A stretch of DNA of 64,000 nucleotides from Sulfurimonas sp. HSL3-1 (GTDB taxonomy: Bacteria > Campylobacterota > Campylobacteria > Campylobacterales > Sulfurimonadaceae), in assembly GCF_039645995.1 (NCBI RefSeq), contig NZ_CP147920.1, positions 1,426,001-1,490,000 of the forward strand, written 5' to 3'. The notes beneath the pieces are model-generated. The model was not told the origin of the DNA and searched no databases. It saw nothing but the letters and a program-made list of their open reading frames with translations. A program made the translations under genes and the position numbers. This document shows, piece after piece, positions 23,143 through 31,671 of this stretch (positions are counted from its first letter, which is position 1; each line of letters begins with the position of its first letter).

Positions 23143-24807
23143 TCAGACTTTGATAGAAGCCAGAACCTTTTTTGTATGATGCCATAAACCACCCCGCACG
23201 ACCCGCTCGAAAGAGATCTTCAGGTAATCGCGCCCGATCAGTTTGATGTAGGAGGCCGCATTGAAATAGCGGTCGTCGCGCTCGGGATAGTCGACACGGT
23301 AATGCACCCCCCTGCTCTCCTTGCGTTTGAGCGCCGAAAGGATCATCGCCTCGGCGATAGTCAGCGCATTCTCGAACTCCAGAATGGAGGCCAGCTCGAC
23401 ATTGTTGTCGCGCTCCTTGTGAATGCAGTGCAGCCCGTGTTTTCTGCCCATCAGATAGTGGGAGTATTCCAGCGCACTGGAGAGCGTCTCTTCGCTGCGG
23501 AAAACCCCCGCGTCGCGAAAGAGCGACGCACCGAGGTTCTTGCGCATCGCGTTGATGTTATAAAGGTTGTCTCCATCCAAGATCAGCTCCACGCGCCGAC
23601 TCTCTTTGTCCACGTCGCGGTAGTCGATGGGCCGGAACTCCCGGCGTCGGGCGTAGCGCGCGGCTTCAATCCCGGACATCCGGCCGAAGTAGGCCCCCTC
23701 CAGCAGAGAGTTTCCGCCGAGGCGGTTCGCCCCGTGTACCCCCGTCACGGCGCATTCGCCGCAGGCGAAGACCCCCGGCATATCCGTCGACGTATCGTCG
23801 CGCGTCCAGATGCCGCCGATGGTGTAGTGCGCAGACGGGGTGATCGGCAGCAGCTCGGTGGTGATATCTATGCCCGCGCCGTTGAGAGCCATTTTCCGTG
23901 CCGAAGGGAGCTTGGCGTCGATAAGCGCCTCGTCGAGATGGCGGAAATCAAGGTAGACCGTATGCCCTTCGCGCATGTGCTCGGTGATGGCGCGGGAGAG
24001 CTTGTCGCGGGTCTGCAGTTCGTCGGTGAAGCGCGTGCCCGTCTCGTCGACAAGGTAGGCCCCCTCGCCACGCGCCGCTTCGCTGATCAGCGAACCGTTC
24101 GTTGCCAGGGTCGTCGGGTGGAACTGCACGAACTCCATATTGGAGAGGCGCAGGCCCGCCCGCAGCCCCGCCGCGATGACGTCGCCCGAGCTCTCCTGGG
24201 CGTTGGTGGAGTGCCCGCGGAAGATCCCCGCGTACCCGCCGCCGGCAAGAATGAGCGATTTGCAGGCGAAAGCGATCACCTGCGAGTCCCGGCGCCGCAG
24301 TACGGTGACGCCGGAGAGCTTCTCTTTGAAACTGCAGATGTTGAGGAACTTGTGGTTGGCGAGGATATGTACCCCTTCGTTGCGGCACTGCATCAGCAGG
24401 GTCTGCACGATGGCCGAACCCGTCCGGTCGGCGATGTAGCAGGTACGGTTCGCGCTCGCGCCCCCGAAGGGACGCTGGGCGATGGCGCCCTCCTCGTCCG
24501 TATCGAAACCGACGCCCATCTCCTGGAGCTCCTGCACGATCTCCGGGGCCTGGGCGCACATTTTGCGGATATTCCCGAGATTCGCCAAACCGTCCGAACC
24601 GTCGAAGGTGTCGGAGACATGGCGCTCGACCGAATCGTATTCGTTGACGTTGATAACGGCGTTGATGCCGCCCGAAGCGACGGCGGAGTTGGAGCGGAAC
24701 GGGTTGCTTTTGGTCAGGACGGCGACGTGACAGCCGGCGCGTTTGGCAAAGAGTGCTGCATGTAAACCTGCGATCCCGCTTCCGACGACGATCACATCAT
24801 ACAGCAT
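23143..24807 (-). CDS. FAD flavoprotein of the L-aspartate oxidase/fumarate reductase family
   Basis: 554 aa. FAD-binding VVGSGIAGLHAALFA at the N-terminus. SNSAVASGGIN lacks the His that holds FAD covalently in fumarate reductase, so FAD is non-covalent as in NadB. Substrate-site motifs include QFHPTTL, SEAARGEGAYLV, PSAHYTIGGI and GANRLGGNSLLE. In a nif operon between an aldo/keto reductase and nifT, so it may be a nif-linked electron-transfer flavoprotein or an ordinary L-aspartate oxidase. A GTG two codons upstream is an alternative start. Overlaps the upstream gene by 11 bp. Confidence 0.82.
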   Translation of the reverse strand: MLYDVIVVGSGIAGLHAALFAKRAGCHVAVLTKSNPFRSNSAVASGGINAVINVNEYDSVERHVSDTFDGSDGLANLGNIRKMCAQAPEIVQELQEMGVGFDTDEEGAIAQRPFGGASANRTCYIADRTGSAIVQTLLMQCRNEGVHILANHKFLNICSFKEKLSGVTVLRRRDSQVIAFACKSLILAGGGYAGIFRGHSTNAQESSGDVIAAGLRAGLRLSNMEFVQFHPTTLATNGSLISEAARGEGAYLVDETGTRFTDELQTRDKLSRAITEHMREGHTVYLDFRHLDEALIDAKLPSARKMALNGAGIDITTELLPITPSAHYTIGGIWTRDDTSTDMPGVFACGECAVTGVHGANRLGGNSLLEGAYFGRMSGIEAARYARRREFRPIDYRDVDKESRRVELILDGDNLYNINAMRKNLGASLFRDAGVFRSEETLSSALEYSHYLMGRKHGLHCIHKERDNNVELASILEFENALTIAEAMILSALKRKESRGVHYRVDYPERDDRYFNAASYIKLIGRDYLKISFERVVRGGLWHHTKKVLASIKV

Positions 24808-25918
24808 ACTCACCCTTTACGACACGCTGCACCGTCTCCTGGGGCAGCTGCGGCACATAGGCCAGCAGCAGGTTGTCCTCGACGTGCTGCGGATCGACGG
24901 CCCCGAAGAGCGCGCTCATGATCCCACCGGAACGGGCGAACTGCAGCGCACTGATAATGTCCGTGAGTTCGCCGGTACCCATCATCTCGCCCAGGCGGCT
25001 GTCGAACTTTCCTTTGAAGAGGTTCATCTGCAGCAGCGACGACGCCGCGAAACACTGCAGCCCGTAGCCGTAAGCCGCCTGCAGCAGCGTATAGTAGCGC
25101 CCGTCGGGGCCCTTCTGGTTGGCGTAGCTGTACGCGTGCGGCTTGGCAAGGTTGAACGGCACTTCCAGGAAGCGCAGGTGGTGATCCTTGCCCCCGACCT
25201 CTTCGGCGATGGCGACGATGTCTCTGAGGCTGAGGTACTCGGTGTGTCCCTCTTCGTACAAAAAGCCGTTCCACGCCGCAATGCCGTAATGGCGGATCTT
25301 GCCCTCCGCCACCAGTGCTTCAAAGAGCTTGAACGCCTCGGCGATGCGCAGGCGCAGCGTCATGTAATCCACGTAGCCCAGCTGGGTCTCCGGGTTGTGG
25401 AGGAAGAGCGCGTCCAGGGTCTCGATGCCCAGGTTCTGGAGCGACCTCTCGACGCTCCAGCGCAGGAACTTGGGGTTCATGCAGTGCTGGTCGACGACAA
25501 TGTCGTCCTTGGTCGCCAGTCCCGCCTCGAGCATGTTCTTGTTGATCCAGTCGTAGGGATCCGGGAAAGGGAACTCCAGGGGGATGAATCCCGCTTTGGA
25601 GGTGATAAACAGTTGTTCGCGGGTCGCTTTGCCCTCTGCAAAAAGCTCGGCCAGTGCCTCGCCGATCTCACGCTCGCTCATCTGGTAGCGGTAGTTGATC
25701 GCCGTATCGATGACGTTGATGCCGTTGAGCACCGCCGTCTTCACCGCATCTTTGTAGTTGAGAACATAGTTCTCTTCGCGGTAGGGCTCTTTGCGGAAGG
25801 TCCCGAGCCCCATCGACGAGAGGAAGGCCTCGCCGTTGAAGCGGAAGAAGTCCCGACTGTATTTCGGGAACTGTTTCAGGTAGCCGAATGTTCCTTCTTT
25901 GGTCGCGTATGAGGCCAT
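24797..25918 (-). CDS. Aldo/keto reductase
   Basis: 373 aa with (beta/alpha)8 AKR motifs: MGLGTFRKEPYREENYV, VIDTAINYRYQMSEREIGEAL (catalytic Asp and Tyr), FITSKAGFIP (catalytic Lys) and DALFLHNPETQ (His). NADPH-dependent carbonyl reduction is expected; substrate unknown. Start coincides with the nifU stop (TAATG), so translation is coupled to nifU. Why a reductase is tied to nifU is not clear. A longer frame overlapping nifU is rejected as the start. Confidence 0.88.
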   Translation of the reverse strand: MASYATKEGTFGYLKQFPKYSRDFFRFNGEAFLSSMGLGTFRKEPYREENYVLNYKDAVKTAVLNGINVIDTAINYRYQMSEREIGEALAELFAEGKATREQLFITSKAGFIPLEFPFPDPYDWINKNMLEAGLATKDDIVVDQHCMNPKFLRWSVERSLQNLGIETLDALFLHNPETQLGYVDYMTLRLRIAEAFKLFEALVAEGKIRHYGIAAWNGFLYEEGHTEYLSLRDIVAIAEEVGGKDHHLRFLEVPFNLAKPHAYSYANQKGPDGRYYTLLQAAYGYGLQCFAASSLLQMNLFKGKFDSRLGEMMGTGELTDIISALQFARSGGIMSALFGAVDPQHVEDNLLLAYVPQLPQETVQRVVKGEYAV

Positions 25919-26889
25919 TAAGTAACGATTACCTTGATCGGGGCTTTGAGTTTGAAGTTGAGCATGTCTTCGATACCCGCCAGCGTCGTCGTCGTATTCA
26001 TAGAACAGCTCATACATTCGCCCTGGTACTTGATGAGGACATCCCATTTGCCTTCGTTCTCAACGATATCGAGCAGTTCGACGTCGCCGCCGTCGGCTTT
26101 GAGGGTCGGACGGATATACTCTTCGAGAATAGACTCGACCGCTTTGATCTTCTGGACAAGGCCCATGGATTCGAACGTACCATCGCCTTTTGCTTCGATG
26201 ATCTTGCGGCTTTTGTCTTCGGCAGCCATTTCCTCGAGCGCCTGCTCGAGCAGGTCGACGAGGTAGACGTCTTTCTTCTCGTGACCACCCTCTTTGACAC
26301 AGGATTTACAGAAACCGCCGGCCTTGGTATAGTCGGTGATCTCCTCGACGGATTTGAGCTTGTTGAGTTTGATAACTTCCATGATCGTGTCCTGAGTGAT
26401 ACGGGCACATTCACAGATGATGAACTCATCCTCGAAACTCTCCATGTCGACACCCTTGTAGATGGAAGCCGCTTTTTTGATAACGTCGTAAGCCATAACG
26501 GAACAGTGCATCTTCTGTCCCGGTACCGCCGGCACGTCCGGATCGTCACGGAGCGCTTTTTCGACGTCGATGTTCGTAATTTTCAGAGCATCGTCGACGG
26601 TCTTGCCCATACAGAGTTCGGCCATCATATCAGAACTGGCGATCGCCGTACCGCAACCGAAACTTTTGAACTTGCTGACCTTGATCGTATCCGTCGCCGG
26701 GTCGATCAGCCAGTAAAGGCGTACGGCGTCGCCGCAGCTCTCTGCACCGAAATCGGCGATAACGAGTTTGTCCTCGCCGGCATCGGCCTCGGTCAGCTCA
26801 CCCATATTAATAGGATCGTTCATTCTACGCTGTACTTCGGTTGAGTACTCCTCCCAGAGTGCTCCGCCGATCAAATCATCTCTAGCCAT
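25918..26889 (-). CDS. nifU: Fe-S cluster scaffold NifU (Helicobacter-type)
   Basis: 323 aa with the three NifU domains. An N-terminal IscU-like scaffold (ADFGAESCGDAVRLYW and the CGTAIASSD and HCSVMAYD cysteines), a central BFD-like [2Fe-2S] domain (ICECARITQDT ... GGFCKSC), and a C-terminal NifU domain with GECMSCSMNTTT. It assembles clusters for nitrogenase and, in epsilonproteobacteria, for general Fe-S proteins. No nifS next to it. Promoter is the sigma-54 site at 26930-26945. Confidence 0.95.
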   Translation of the reverse strand: MARDDLIGGALWEEYSTEVQRRMNDPINMGELTEADAGEDKLVIADFGAESCGDAVRLYWLIDPATDTIKVSKFKSFGCGTAIASSDMMAELCMGKTVDDALKITNIDVEKALRDDPDVPAVPGQKMHCSVMAYDVIKKAASIYKGVDMESFEDEFIICECARITQDTIMEVIKLNKLKSVEEITDYTKAGGFCKSCVKEGGHEKKDVYLVDLLEQALEEMAAEDKSRKIIEAKGDGTFESMGLVQKIKAVESILEEYIRPTLKADGGDVELLDIVENEGKWDVLIKYQGECMSCSMNTTTTLAGIEDMLNFKLKAPIKVIVT

Positions 26890-26929
26890 TGTGTGACCCC
26901 TTTTTGAAAAAGATTTCTACCGGCCATTA

Positions 26930-26945
26930 TGCAAATGGCGTTCCA
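26930..26945 (-). promoter_or_regulatory. Sigma-54 promoter of the nifU operon
   Basis: Minus strand TGGAAC-GCCAT-TTGCA, a close match to TGGCAC-N5-TTGCA with correct spacing, 41 bp before the nifU ATG. Confidence 0.82.
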
Positions 26946-26993
26946 GTTGAGCCCCCCTGCCGAAAAACATTTTCAATGACAAAAATGTCACCC

Positions 26994-27009
26994 TGTAACA
27001 TCGGGAACA
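26994..27009. promoter_or_regulatory. NifA upstream activator site TGT-N10-ACA
   Basis: TGTAACATCGGGAACA matches the NifA binding consensus exactly. It lies about 50 bp beyond the -24 box of the nifU promoter and overlaps the -24 box of the divergent PII promoter candidate. Confidence 0.6.
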
Positions 27010-27018
27010 TCTTATGCA
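27003..27018 (+). promoter_or_regulatory. Possible sigma-54 promoter for the PII gene
   Basis: GGGAAC-ATCTT-ATGCA with GG-N10-GC spacing, 34 bp before the PII ATG. Overlaps the NifA site, so NifA bound there might block rather than activate it. Confidence 0.42.
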
Positions 27019-27051
27019 GAGTTTATAGTAATCCCTATAAAAGGATCAGCC

Positions 27052-27447
27052 ATGTACCAGCTGACTGCCATCTTCAACCGCAGTTGCCTCAGTGACGTGT
27101 TACTGGAGCTCAAAGAGCGCGCCATCGAGGGCGTTACCATCAGTGAGGTCATCGGAAAAGGCGGCGTCGCGTTCGACGACGCGGGTCCGGTTGAACTCGA
27201 TGAGAACATCCGCCTCGACATTGTCGTCTCGAACGAACTCTTCAAAGAGGCGGCCAAAGAGGCGATCCGATGCAATACCCGCGATCTCGGCAAGGGAAGC
27301 GGCAAGATGTGGGTCACCCCGGTCCTGGAAGTCGAACGGATCCGTACCGGGGAGACCAACGAAGCTGCCCTGCGCCACAACGACAGCGACGAGCGCGCCC
27401 TGCACTTCGACAGCTACTACACCGCGATTGATACGCCCGCGAGCTGA
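27052..27447 (+). CDS. PII-family signal protein with shortened T-loop
   Basis: 131 aa. PII core conserved: MYQLTAIFNRSCLSDVLLELKE, a BC-loop TRDLGKGSGKMWV, and VERIRTGETNEAAL at the end of the core. The T-loop is replaced by a short GKGGVAFDDAGPVELDEN segment (about 35-52), lacking the usual Gln39/Lys40, and no Tyr51 for uridylylation. C-terminal tail of about 25 extra residues. It is probably not a classical GlnB/GlnK, but a nif-linked PII variant. Possible sigma-54 promoter upstream. Confidence 0.78.
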   Translation: MYQLTAIFNRSCLSDVLLELKERAIEGVTISEVIGKGGVAFDDAGPVELDENIRLDIVVSNELFKEAAKEAIRCNTRDLGKGSGKMWVTPVLEVERIRTGETNEAALRHNDSDERALHFDSYYTAIDTPAS

Positions 27448-27450
27448 GCC

Positions 27451-28719
27451 TCAGCTCTCGGCCAGCTTATAGAGAAAGCGCCGCTCTTTGAAGGGCGGTA
27501 TCTCCAGCTCCTGACGGTACTTCGCGATGGAGCGCCGCACCATCGAAATCCCGAAACGCGCCTCGATCTTCTCATGCAGGATCTTGTCGCTGAAGGGTTT
27601 GTCATGGTCCTCGCTTTTGACCAGCCGCTCCAGGAAATGTTTGATCTCCGCCGTGGAAACGTTCCCGATGGCATTGGAGAAGAACTCTTTGAAGGCGAAC
27701 ACCCCCCGCTCCGTCTCCAGGTATTTGTCGCTGATGGCCCGGGAGATCGTCGATTCGTTAAAACCGAGCTCGTCCGCGACGTCCTGGAGTTTCAGCGGCT
27801 GAAGCTCCCCGCCCATGAAGAAAGCGTACTGTTTCTCCAGCAGGACCAGCGTGACGTTGTAAAGGGTCGCTTTGCGCAGGTCGAGCAATTTGACGAGTTC
27901 GCGCGCCTCTTTGAATTTCTGTTTGGCAAAATTGTCGTACTTGTCGATCTGCGTCACTTTGAGGTCGGGGTAGAAAGCGTTGTTCATCTTGATAATGAAC
28001 TCGCCGCCCTCGAACGCGACGTAAAGGTCGGGCAGAACCGGCGGTTCACTCTCCATGTACTCCAGCGCCGGCGGATTCTTCAGGTGGCTGATCACCTCTT
28101 TCGCATCCCCCAGGCGCGGGTGGTTGACAAACTTCTCCATGGACTCGAAGCGGGTGATCATCGCGCTGACGAGAATGCTCAGTTCGTCATCCATCTCGAC
28201 GTCGTTGAGCTGGAACAGGAACGACTCCTTGTAGTCCTTGGCCCCGACGCCCGAAGGCTCCAGGTAGGCAAAACGCTGGCGCACCTTCTCGACCTGCTGC
28301 ATGTCCGTATCGCACTGCTCCGCGATCTCCTTGATCGACCCCTCGAAGTACCCTTCGTCACTGATGTAATAGATAATCTGGCGGGCGATCTTCTGGGAGA
28401 TCGGTGTCGGAAAGAGCGGTGCGGCGATCTGCTCGTCGAGCTTTTCATAAAGAGACTGGGCAGAGACGCTCAGCCACTCGATTTCGTCGCTGGAGGCGTT
28501 TGAAACGTGGTTCTGGTACTCCATGTAGGCACGGTGAGAACGGTCCGAAGAGCTCTCCGAGACTTCGAAGCCCGACGAAACTTCAAGACAGGGGTTTTCA
28601 CTCGAGATGACCTGCAGGTGTTTGTCCAGGTCCGAAAGCGAACACTGTAGCAGCGGCAGCCATGTCTGCATGGAGAGGCGCGGCAGCTGTTTCTGTTTGA
28701 GGTTTAAAGCTTGTTTCAT
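27451..28719 (-). CDS. rpoN: RNA polymerase sigma-54 factor RpoN
   Basis: 422 aa. A Gln/Leu-rich N-terminal activator-interacting region, a core-binding domain, and a C-terminal helix-turn-helix plus RpoN box (VRRSIAKYRQ, near consensus ARRTVAKYRE), about 15 residues from the C-terminus. It directs -24/-12 promoters activated by NifA and, in this group, flagellar genes as well. Convergent with the PII gene with only three bases between. Separated from the upstream ferredoxin operon by a strong terminator. Confidence 0.95.
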   Translation of the reverse strand: MKQALNLKQKQLPRLSMQTWLPLLQCSLSDLDKHLQVISSENPCLEVSSGFEVSESSSDRSHRAYMEYQNHVSNASSDEIEWLSVSAQSLYEKLDEQIAAPLFPTPISQKIARQIIYYISDEGYFEGSIKEIAEQCDTDMQQVEKVRQRFAYLEPSGVGAKDYKESFLFQLNDVEMDDELSILVSAMITRFESMEKFVNHPRLGDAKEVISHLKNPPALEYMESEPPVLPDLYVAFEGGEFIIKMNNAFYPDLKVTQIDKYDNFAKQKFKEARELVKLLDLRKATLYNVTLVLLEKQYAFFMGGELQPLKLQDVADELGFNESTISRAISDKYLETERGVFAFKEFFSNAIGNVSTAEIKHFLERLVKSEDHDKPFSDKILHEKIEARFGISMVRRSIAKYRQELEIPPFKERRFLYKLAES

Positions 28720-28840
28720 CGTCTAATCATACCTCTGCTGCTAAAAATGTGATACGAGAATGTGAATAATTTTTGTGCATTCGGCTGTAAAAATGCAAAT
28801 TTTGTTCTAAGGGTTTCGAAAATGTAGGAAGAAAAGGAGT

Positions 28841-28861
28841 CCGGAGGGGAAAACCCTCCGG
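28841..28861 (-). terminator. Terminator after the nifN-fdx operon
   Basis: Perfect 8-bp stem CCGGAGGG/CCCTCCGG with a 5-base loop, 6 bp after the last ferredoxin stop, followed by a pyrimidine-rich run (ACTCCTTTTCTTCC). Confidence 0.78.
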
Positions 28862-28866
28862 GAGAA

Positions 28867-29157
28867 TTAGTACTTCAGACGGACCAGACCGTTCGGCTGA
28901 GCAATTTTCATCTGGCAGGCCAGACGTGCTTTCGGGTTGGATTCGTTCAGCGTTTTCATGACAGCTTTTTCTTTGTCAGTCACGTCGCTGAGGAAGTCCA
29001 TACCGGACTCAACGAAGACCACACAGGTCCCGCATTCGCCGTCACGGCAACCAAACGGCAGGGCAGAACCTGACGCTTCAACAATGTCCTGAATCGTTTT
29101 ACCCGGCTTAACGTTGATCGCCAGGAAGTCATTCATAATTTCTACACGTGTTGTCAT
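28867..29157 (-). CDS. [2Fe-2S] ferredoxin
   Basis: 96 aa plant-type ferredoxin with C37-x4-C42-x2-C45 (FGCRDGECGTCV) and C81 (RLACQM), binding one [2Fe-2S] cluster. GGAGT precedes the ATG. Last gene of the nifN operon, next to a second ferredoxin, so it is probably an electron carrier or Fe-S donor for nitrogenase maturation. Confidence 0.9.
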   Translation of the reverse strand: MTTRVEIMNDFLAINVKPGKTIQDIVEASGSALPFGCRDGECGTCVVFVESGMDFLSDVTDKEKAVMKTLNESNPKARLACQMKIAQPNGLVRLKY

Positions 29158-29172
29158 TCAATACTCCTTTTT

Positions 29173-29553
29173 TTACTCGAACGGTTTAACAATAATGTCG
29201 CTTCTTACAATGCACTGGCATGCAAGGCGAACGGGGGTTTGACGGTTGAATTGCTGGGCAACTTCCGCCTCTTTCTTTGTGATCGCAGCCATCTCGACCA
29301 GTGTCTCGAGCTCTTTGTCTTCCATATAGTAAGACTGGGCATGCGCATCATAGTCTTCGGTCGTAGGGTTCATAGTCTCTTCGACGCTCAGATCTTCGAT
29401 CTTTACCGCACAACTACCGCACGTCCCGTCCTTGCACTCGGTCGGGATCTTCACGCCGTTGCTTTCCGCTACACGCAGAAGCACGTCGCCCGTGCGGGCC
29501 TGTACACGCTTGTCCATGCCATCGCCAAATCCGCAAAAAATGACGTTTGCCAT
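29173..29553 (-). CDS. [2Fe-2S] ferredoxin, nif-associated
   Basis: 126 aa. Cluster ligands C40-x4-C45-x2-C48 (TECKDGTCGSCA) and C112 or C114 (LACQCIV). An insertion of about 40 residues rich in Glu/Tyr (YDAHAQSYYMEDKELE) lies between the third and fourth ligand, making it longer than the neighbouring ferredoxin. Possible role in electron supply or cofactor assembly. Confidence 0.9.
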   Translation of the reverse strand: MANVIFCGFGDGMDKRVQARTGDVLLRVAESNGVKIPTECKDGTCGSCAVKIEDLSVEETMNPTTEDYDAHAQSYYMEDKELETLVEMAAITKKEAEVAQQFNRQTPVRLACQCIVRSDIIVKPFE

Positions 29554-29621
29554 GTTGTTCTCCTTCGTTTAATCCCTCGCTACATCATGGCTGATGCATC
29601 AAGTTCGTCAATACCCAAAAT

Positions 29622-30074
29622 TCAGGCCATGTCTCCTTCGTCTTGGGATTGCGCCCCTTTTGCGGCGAGTTCGGCAGCTTCTTTTTCTGCAGCAGCTTTG
29701 GCGAGTTTTTCCGCTTCGCGCTTCGCACGGTGCTCGCGGATCCAGCGCAGCTCGTCCTCCACTTCGTCGTAACCGTCTTCCTCTTCGACGGCGACCAGTT
29801 CGCCTTCGCGGCAGCCGAAGGTAGAGCCTTCCTCGATGAACTTGACGTCATAGACGCGAATAACCTGGAGGAAATCGCCGATATTCGTGACGTACCCCTC
29901 GGCGCCCGGTTCGATCAGGATACCGTCTCTTGGGTGGAACGGGTTCGTACCGTCATTGCGGATCGCCTTCGTGATTTTGACGCGCTGTCCGATCCGGAAA
30001 ACCGGAAGAATGGCATCTTTTTTTGAAGGGGATATCATTTTGCTATCAGCAGTCGACATTTTATTTTCATCCAT
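29622..30074 (-). CDS. nifZ: NifZ, P-cluster maturation factor
   Basis: 150 aa. The core FRIGQRVKITKAIRNDGT, GAEGYVTNIGDFLQ and VYDVKFIEEG is typical of NifZ, which helps form the second P-cluster of the MoFe protein. An Ala/Glu/Lys-rich helical tail (about 105-150) is extra. Excellent binding site AGGAGGT before the ATG. The first 18 residues are not part of the conserved core. Confidence 0.92.
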   Translation of the reverse strand: MDENKMSTADSKMISPSKKDAILPVFRIGQRVKITKAIRNDGTNPFHPRDGILIEPGAEGYVTNIGDFLQVIRVYDVKFIEEGSTFGCREGELVAVEEEDGYDEVEDELRWIREHRAKREAEKLAKAAAEKEAAELAAKGAQSQDEGDMA

Positions 30075-30161
30075 GGCTTACCTCCTATATTTTGAACTGT
30101 TGTTGCGGACCGCTTTTGGCAATCTACCCGTGGCAATCCGAAAAACGTGAAAACGGCTTCG

Positions 30162-30542
30162 TTAGTTGAAGCTGAGATCCGCCTGGCTTGTGCAGGCGTG
30201 AACCCCATTGCTCACTTCCTCTACGTCGCTACAGCTGTCGGACGTCGAACACGTTCCGCAACCGCTCTCTTTTCCGAACATATCCCACACGTCCGCTGCG
30301 GACGGGGCATAGCCGTTCTCAAAATTCTTATACACGGTGATGAGTGCGAACTTATAGTATTCAAGCATTTTCTCATCACCTTCGAGCTCGCTTCCGATGG
30401 CGCGGTCCATCATCGCTCCGAACTCTTTCAAGATATGAAAGCGTTTAACGTATACCAAACGCTCGTCATAATCAAGATCGAAAAAATCAAAGTAATCTTC
30501 GGCATCAGTCAACGATTGAAACTCTTCAAGCGTACCCATCAT
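30162..30542 (-). CDS. nifW: NifW nitrogenase-protective protein with Cys-rich tail
   Basis: 126 aa. Conserved FQSLTDAEDYFDFFDLDYDERLV and HILKEFGAMM identify NifW, which binds the MoFe protein and limits oxygen damage. After the normal end (about residue 95) it carries GCGTCSTSDSCSDVEEV...ACTS, four cysteines that are not usual for the family. The tail could bind metal or form disulfides. AAGGAT precedes tandem ATGs. Confidence 0.9.
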   Translation of the reverse strand: MMGTLEEFQSLTDAEDYFDFFDLDYDERLVYVKRFHILKEFGAMMDRAIGSELEGDEKMLEYYKFALITVYKNFENGYAPSAADVWDMFGKESGCGTCSTSDSCSDVEEVSNGVHACTSQADLSFN

Positions 30543-30629
30543 TCATCCTTTCTAAGTGATTTGCAATTTCGATTCTTTAGTTTCTAGACAACAGAATCGT
30601 TTAAGAGAGGCTGTAGAAACAATTTCGTC

Positions 30630-31148
30630 CTACAGTCCCATCTCCTGTTTGAGCTGAGAGGCCCAGCTGCTGACACGATCTTCGGTCAGATCTTCCTGGT
30701 TGATCTTGTCGATCGCAAGTCCGACGAACTTGCCGTCTTTCTCGGCAGCGGAAAACTTATAGGTATAACCTTCCGTCGGCCAGTATCCGAATTCGGTATT
30801 GGCACCGAGCTGGGCGAAAAGGGTTTTGAACTTCACCAGGGCGCTGACAAACTCCTCGCCGTGGGTGTCCTGGTCGCCGGCACCGAAAAAGGCGACTTTT
30901 TTGCCACTGAAATCGGGTGTTTCGCTCTCAAGCTCCATTATGGGGTCAACCCAGTCGCGCTGCGGGTCGCCCTGACCCCAGGTAGAAGAACCGATCAGCA
31001 GGACGTCAAAATCGTCGAACTGCTCGAGATCGTCGAAATCCTCTTCCATATTGATGAGCTCTGCTCCCTCAAACTGCTCTTCGAGCAGTTCCGCTACTTC
31101 CTGTGTCGCACCGGTACTACTACCGACGAAAATACCTACGTTTGCCAT
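30630..31148 (-). CDS. nifF: Flavodoxin (NifF-type)
   Basis: 172 aa. FMN phosphate loop GSSTGATQEVAELL, GSSTWGQGDPQRDW around the FMN ring, and FGAGDQDTHGEEFVSAL. In a nif operon it most likely delivers electrons to NifH. AAGGAGAG precedes the ATG. Symbol assigned from family and context. Confidence 0.88.
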   Translation of the reverse strand: MANVGIFVGSSTGATQEVAELLEEQFEGAELINMEEDFDDLEQFDDFDVLLIGSSTWGQGDPQRDWVDPIMELESETPDFSGKKVAFFGAGDQDTHGEEFVSALVKFKTLFAQLGANTEFGYWPTEGYTYKFSAAEKDGKFVGLAIDKINQEDLTEDRVSSWASQLKQEMGL

Positions 31149-31171
31149 ATGTGTCTCTCTCCTTGTTGTAA

Positions 31172-31627
31172 TTAAGCTTTGTCTTTGCAGGGTTTGTACT
31201 GTTCAAAAATGTCGAACGCTTTGTCCAGCAGTTTCTGCCCGTCCTCGTACAGTTTGTCGAGGGTGCGGTAGCTGAAGCGGTGCGCATCTTTGAAGTACTT
31301 GTCCACCAGGACGATCTTGTCTGCGATGACGATACAGCGTCCGAAGCCCTCGTGGCTCATCTCCATAACGACATTGCACATGACGCCCGTCTTGCGCTCG
31401 AACTGCAGGGCGATCGCTTTGTAGATCATCTTGATCTCACCGATGAGCATCTCGTCGATATCCGCGATGATCGGGATCTCCTTGAGCTGCTCTTTCGTCT
31501 TGACGTATTTTTTCGTCAGGAGCTCTTCGTCGCTCATTTTCGCCCAGTTACCGAACTGGTCCGTCGCGCGCAGCTGACGGATCAGCTCCTCGGTGAATGC
31601 ATTGATTTCAAGTGCCGTATCGGTCAT
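31172..31627 (-). CDS. NifX-associated protein, DUF269
   Basis: 151 aa, with the DUF269 pattern FTEELIRQLRATDQFG.W, IPIIADIDEMLIGEIKMIY and ALQFERKTGVMCNVVMEMSHEGFGRCI. This family nearly always follows nifX in nif operons; its biochemical role is not settled, with a proposed part in FeMo-cofactor handling. Lies between nifX and the flavodoxin gene. Confidence 0.92.
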   Translation of the reverse strand: MTDTALEINAFTEELIRQLRATDQFGNWAKMSDEELLTKKYVKTKEQLKEIPIIADIDEMLIGEIKMIYKAIALQFERKTGVMCNVVMEMSHEGFGRCIVIADKIVLVDKYFKDAHRFSYRTLDKLYEDGQKLLDKAFDIFEQYKPCKDKA

Positions 31628-31671
31628 AGTTTTCCTTCGTTTAGATTGAAATTATTTGGTATTGCTGCCGT

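Noticed and set aside
23302-24765. 487-codon open frame opposite the FAD flavoprotein
   Set aside because: Mirror frame without a recognisable domain or binding site.
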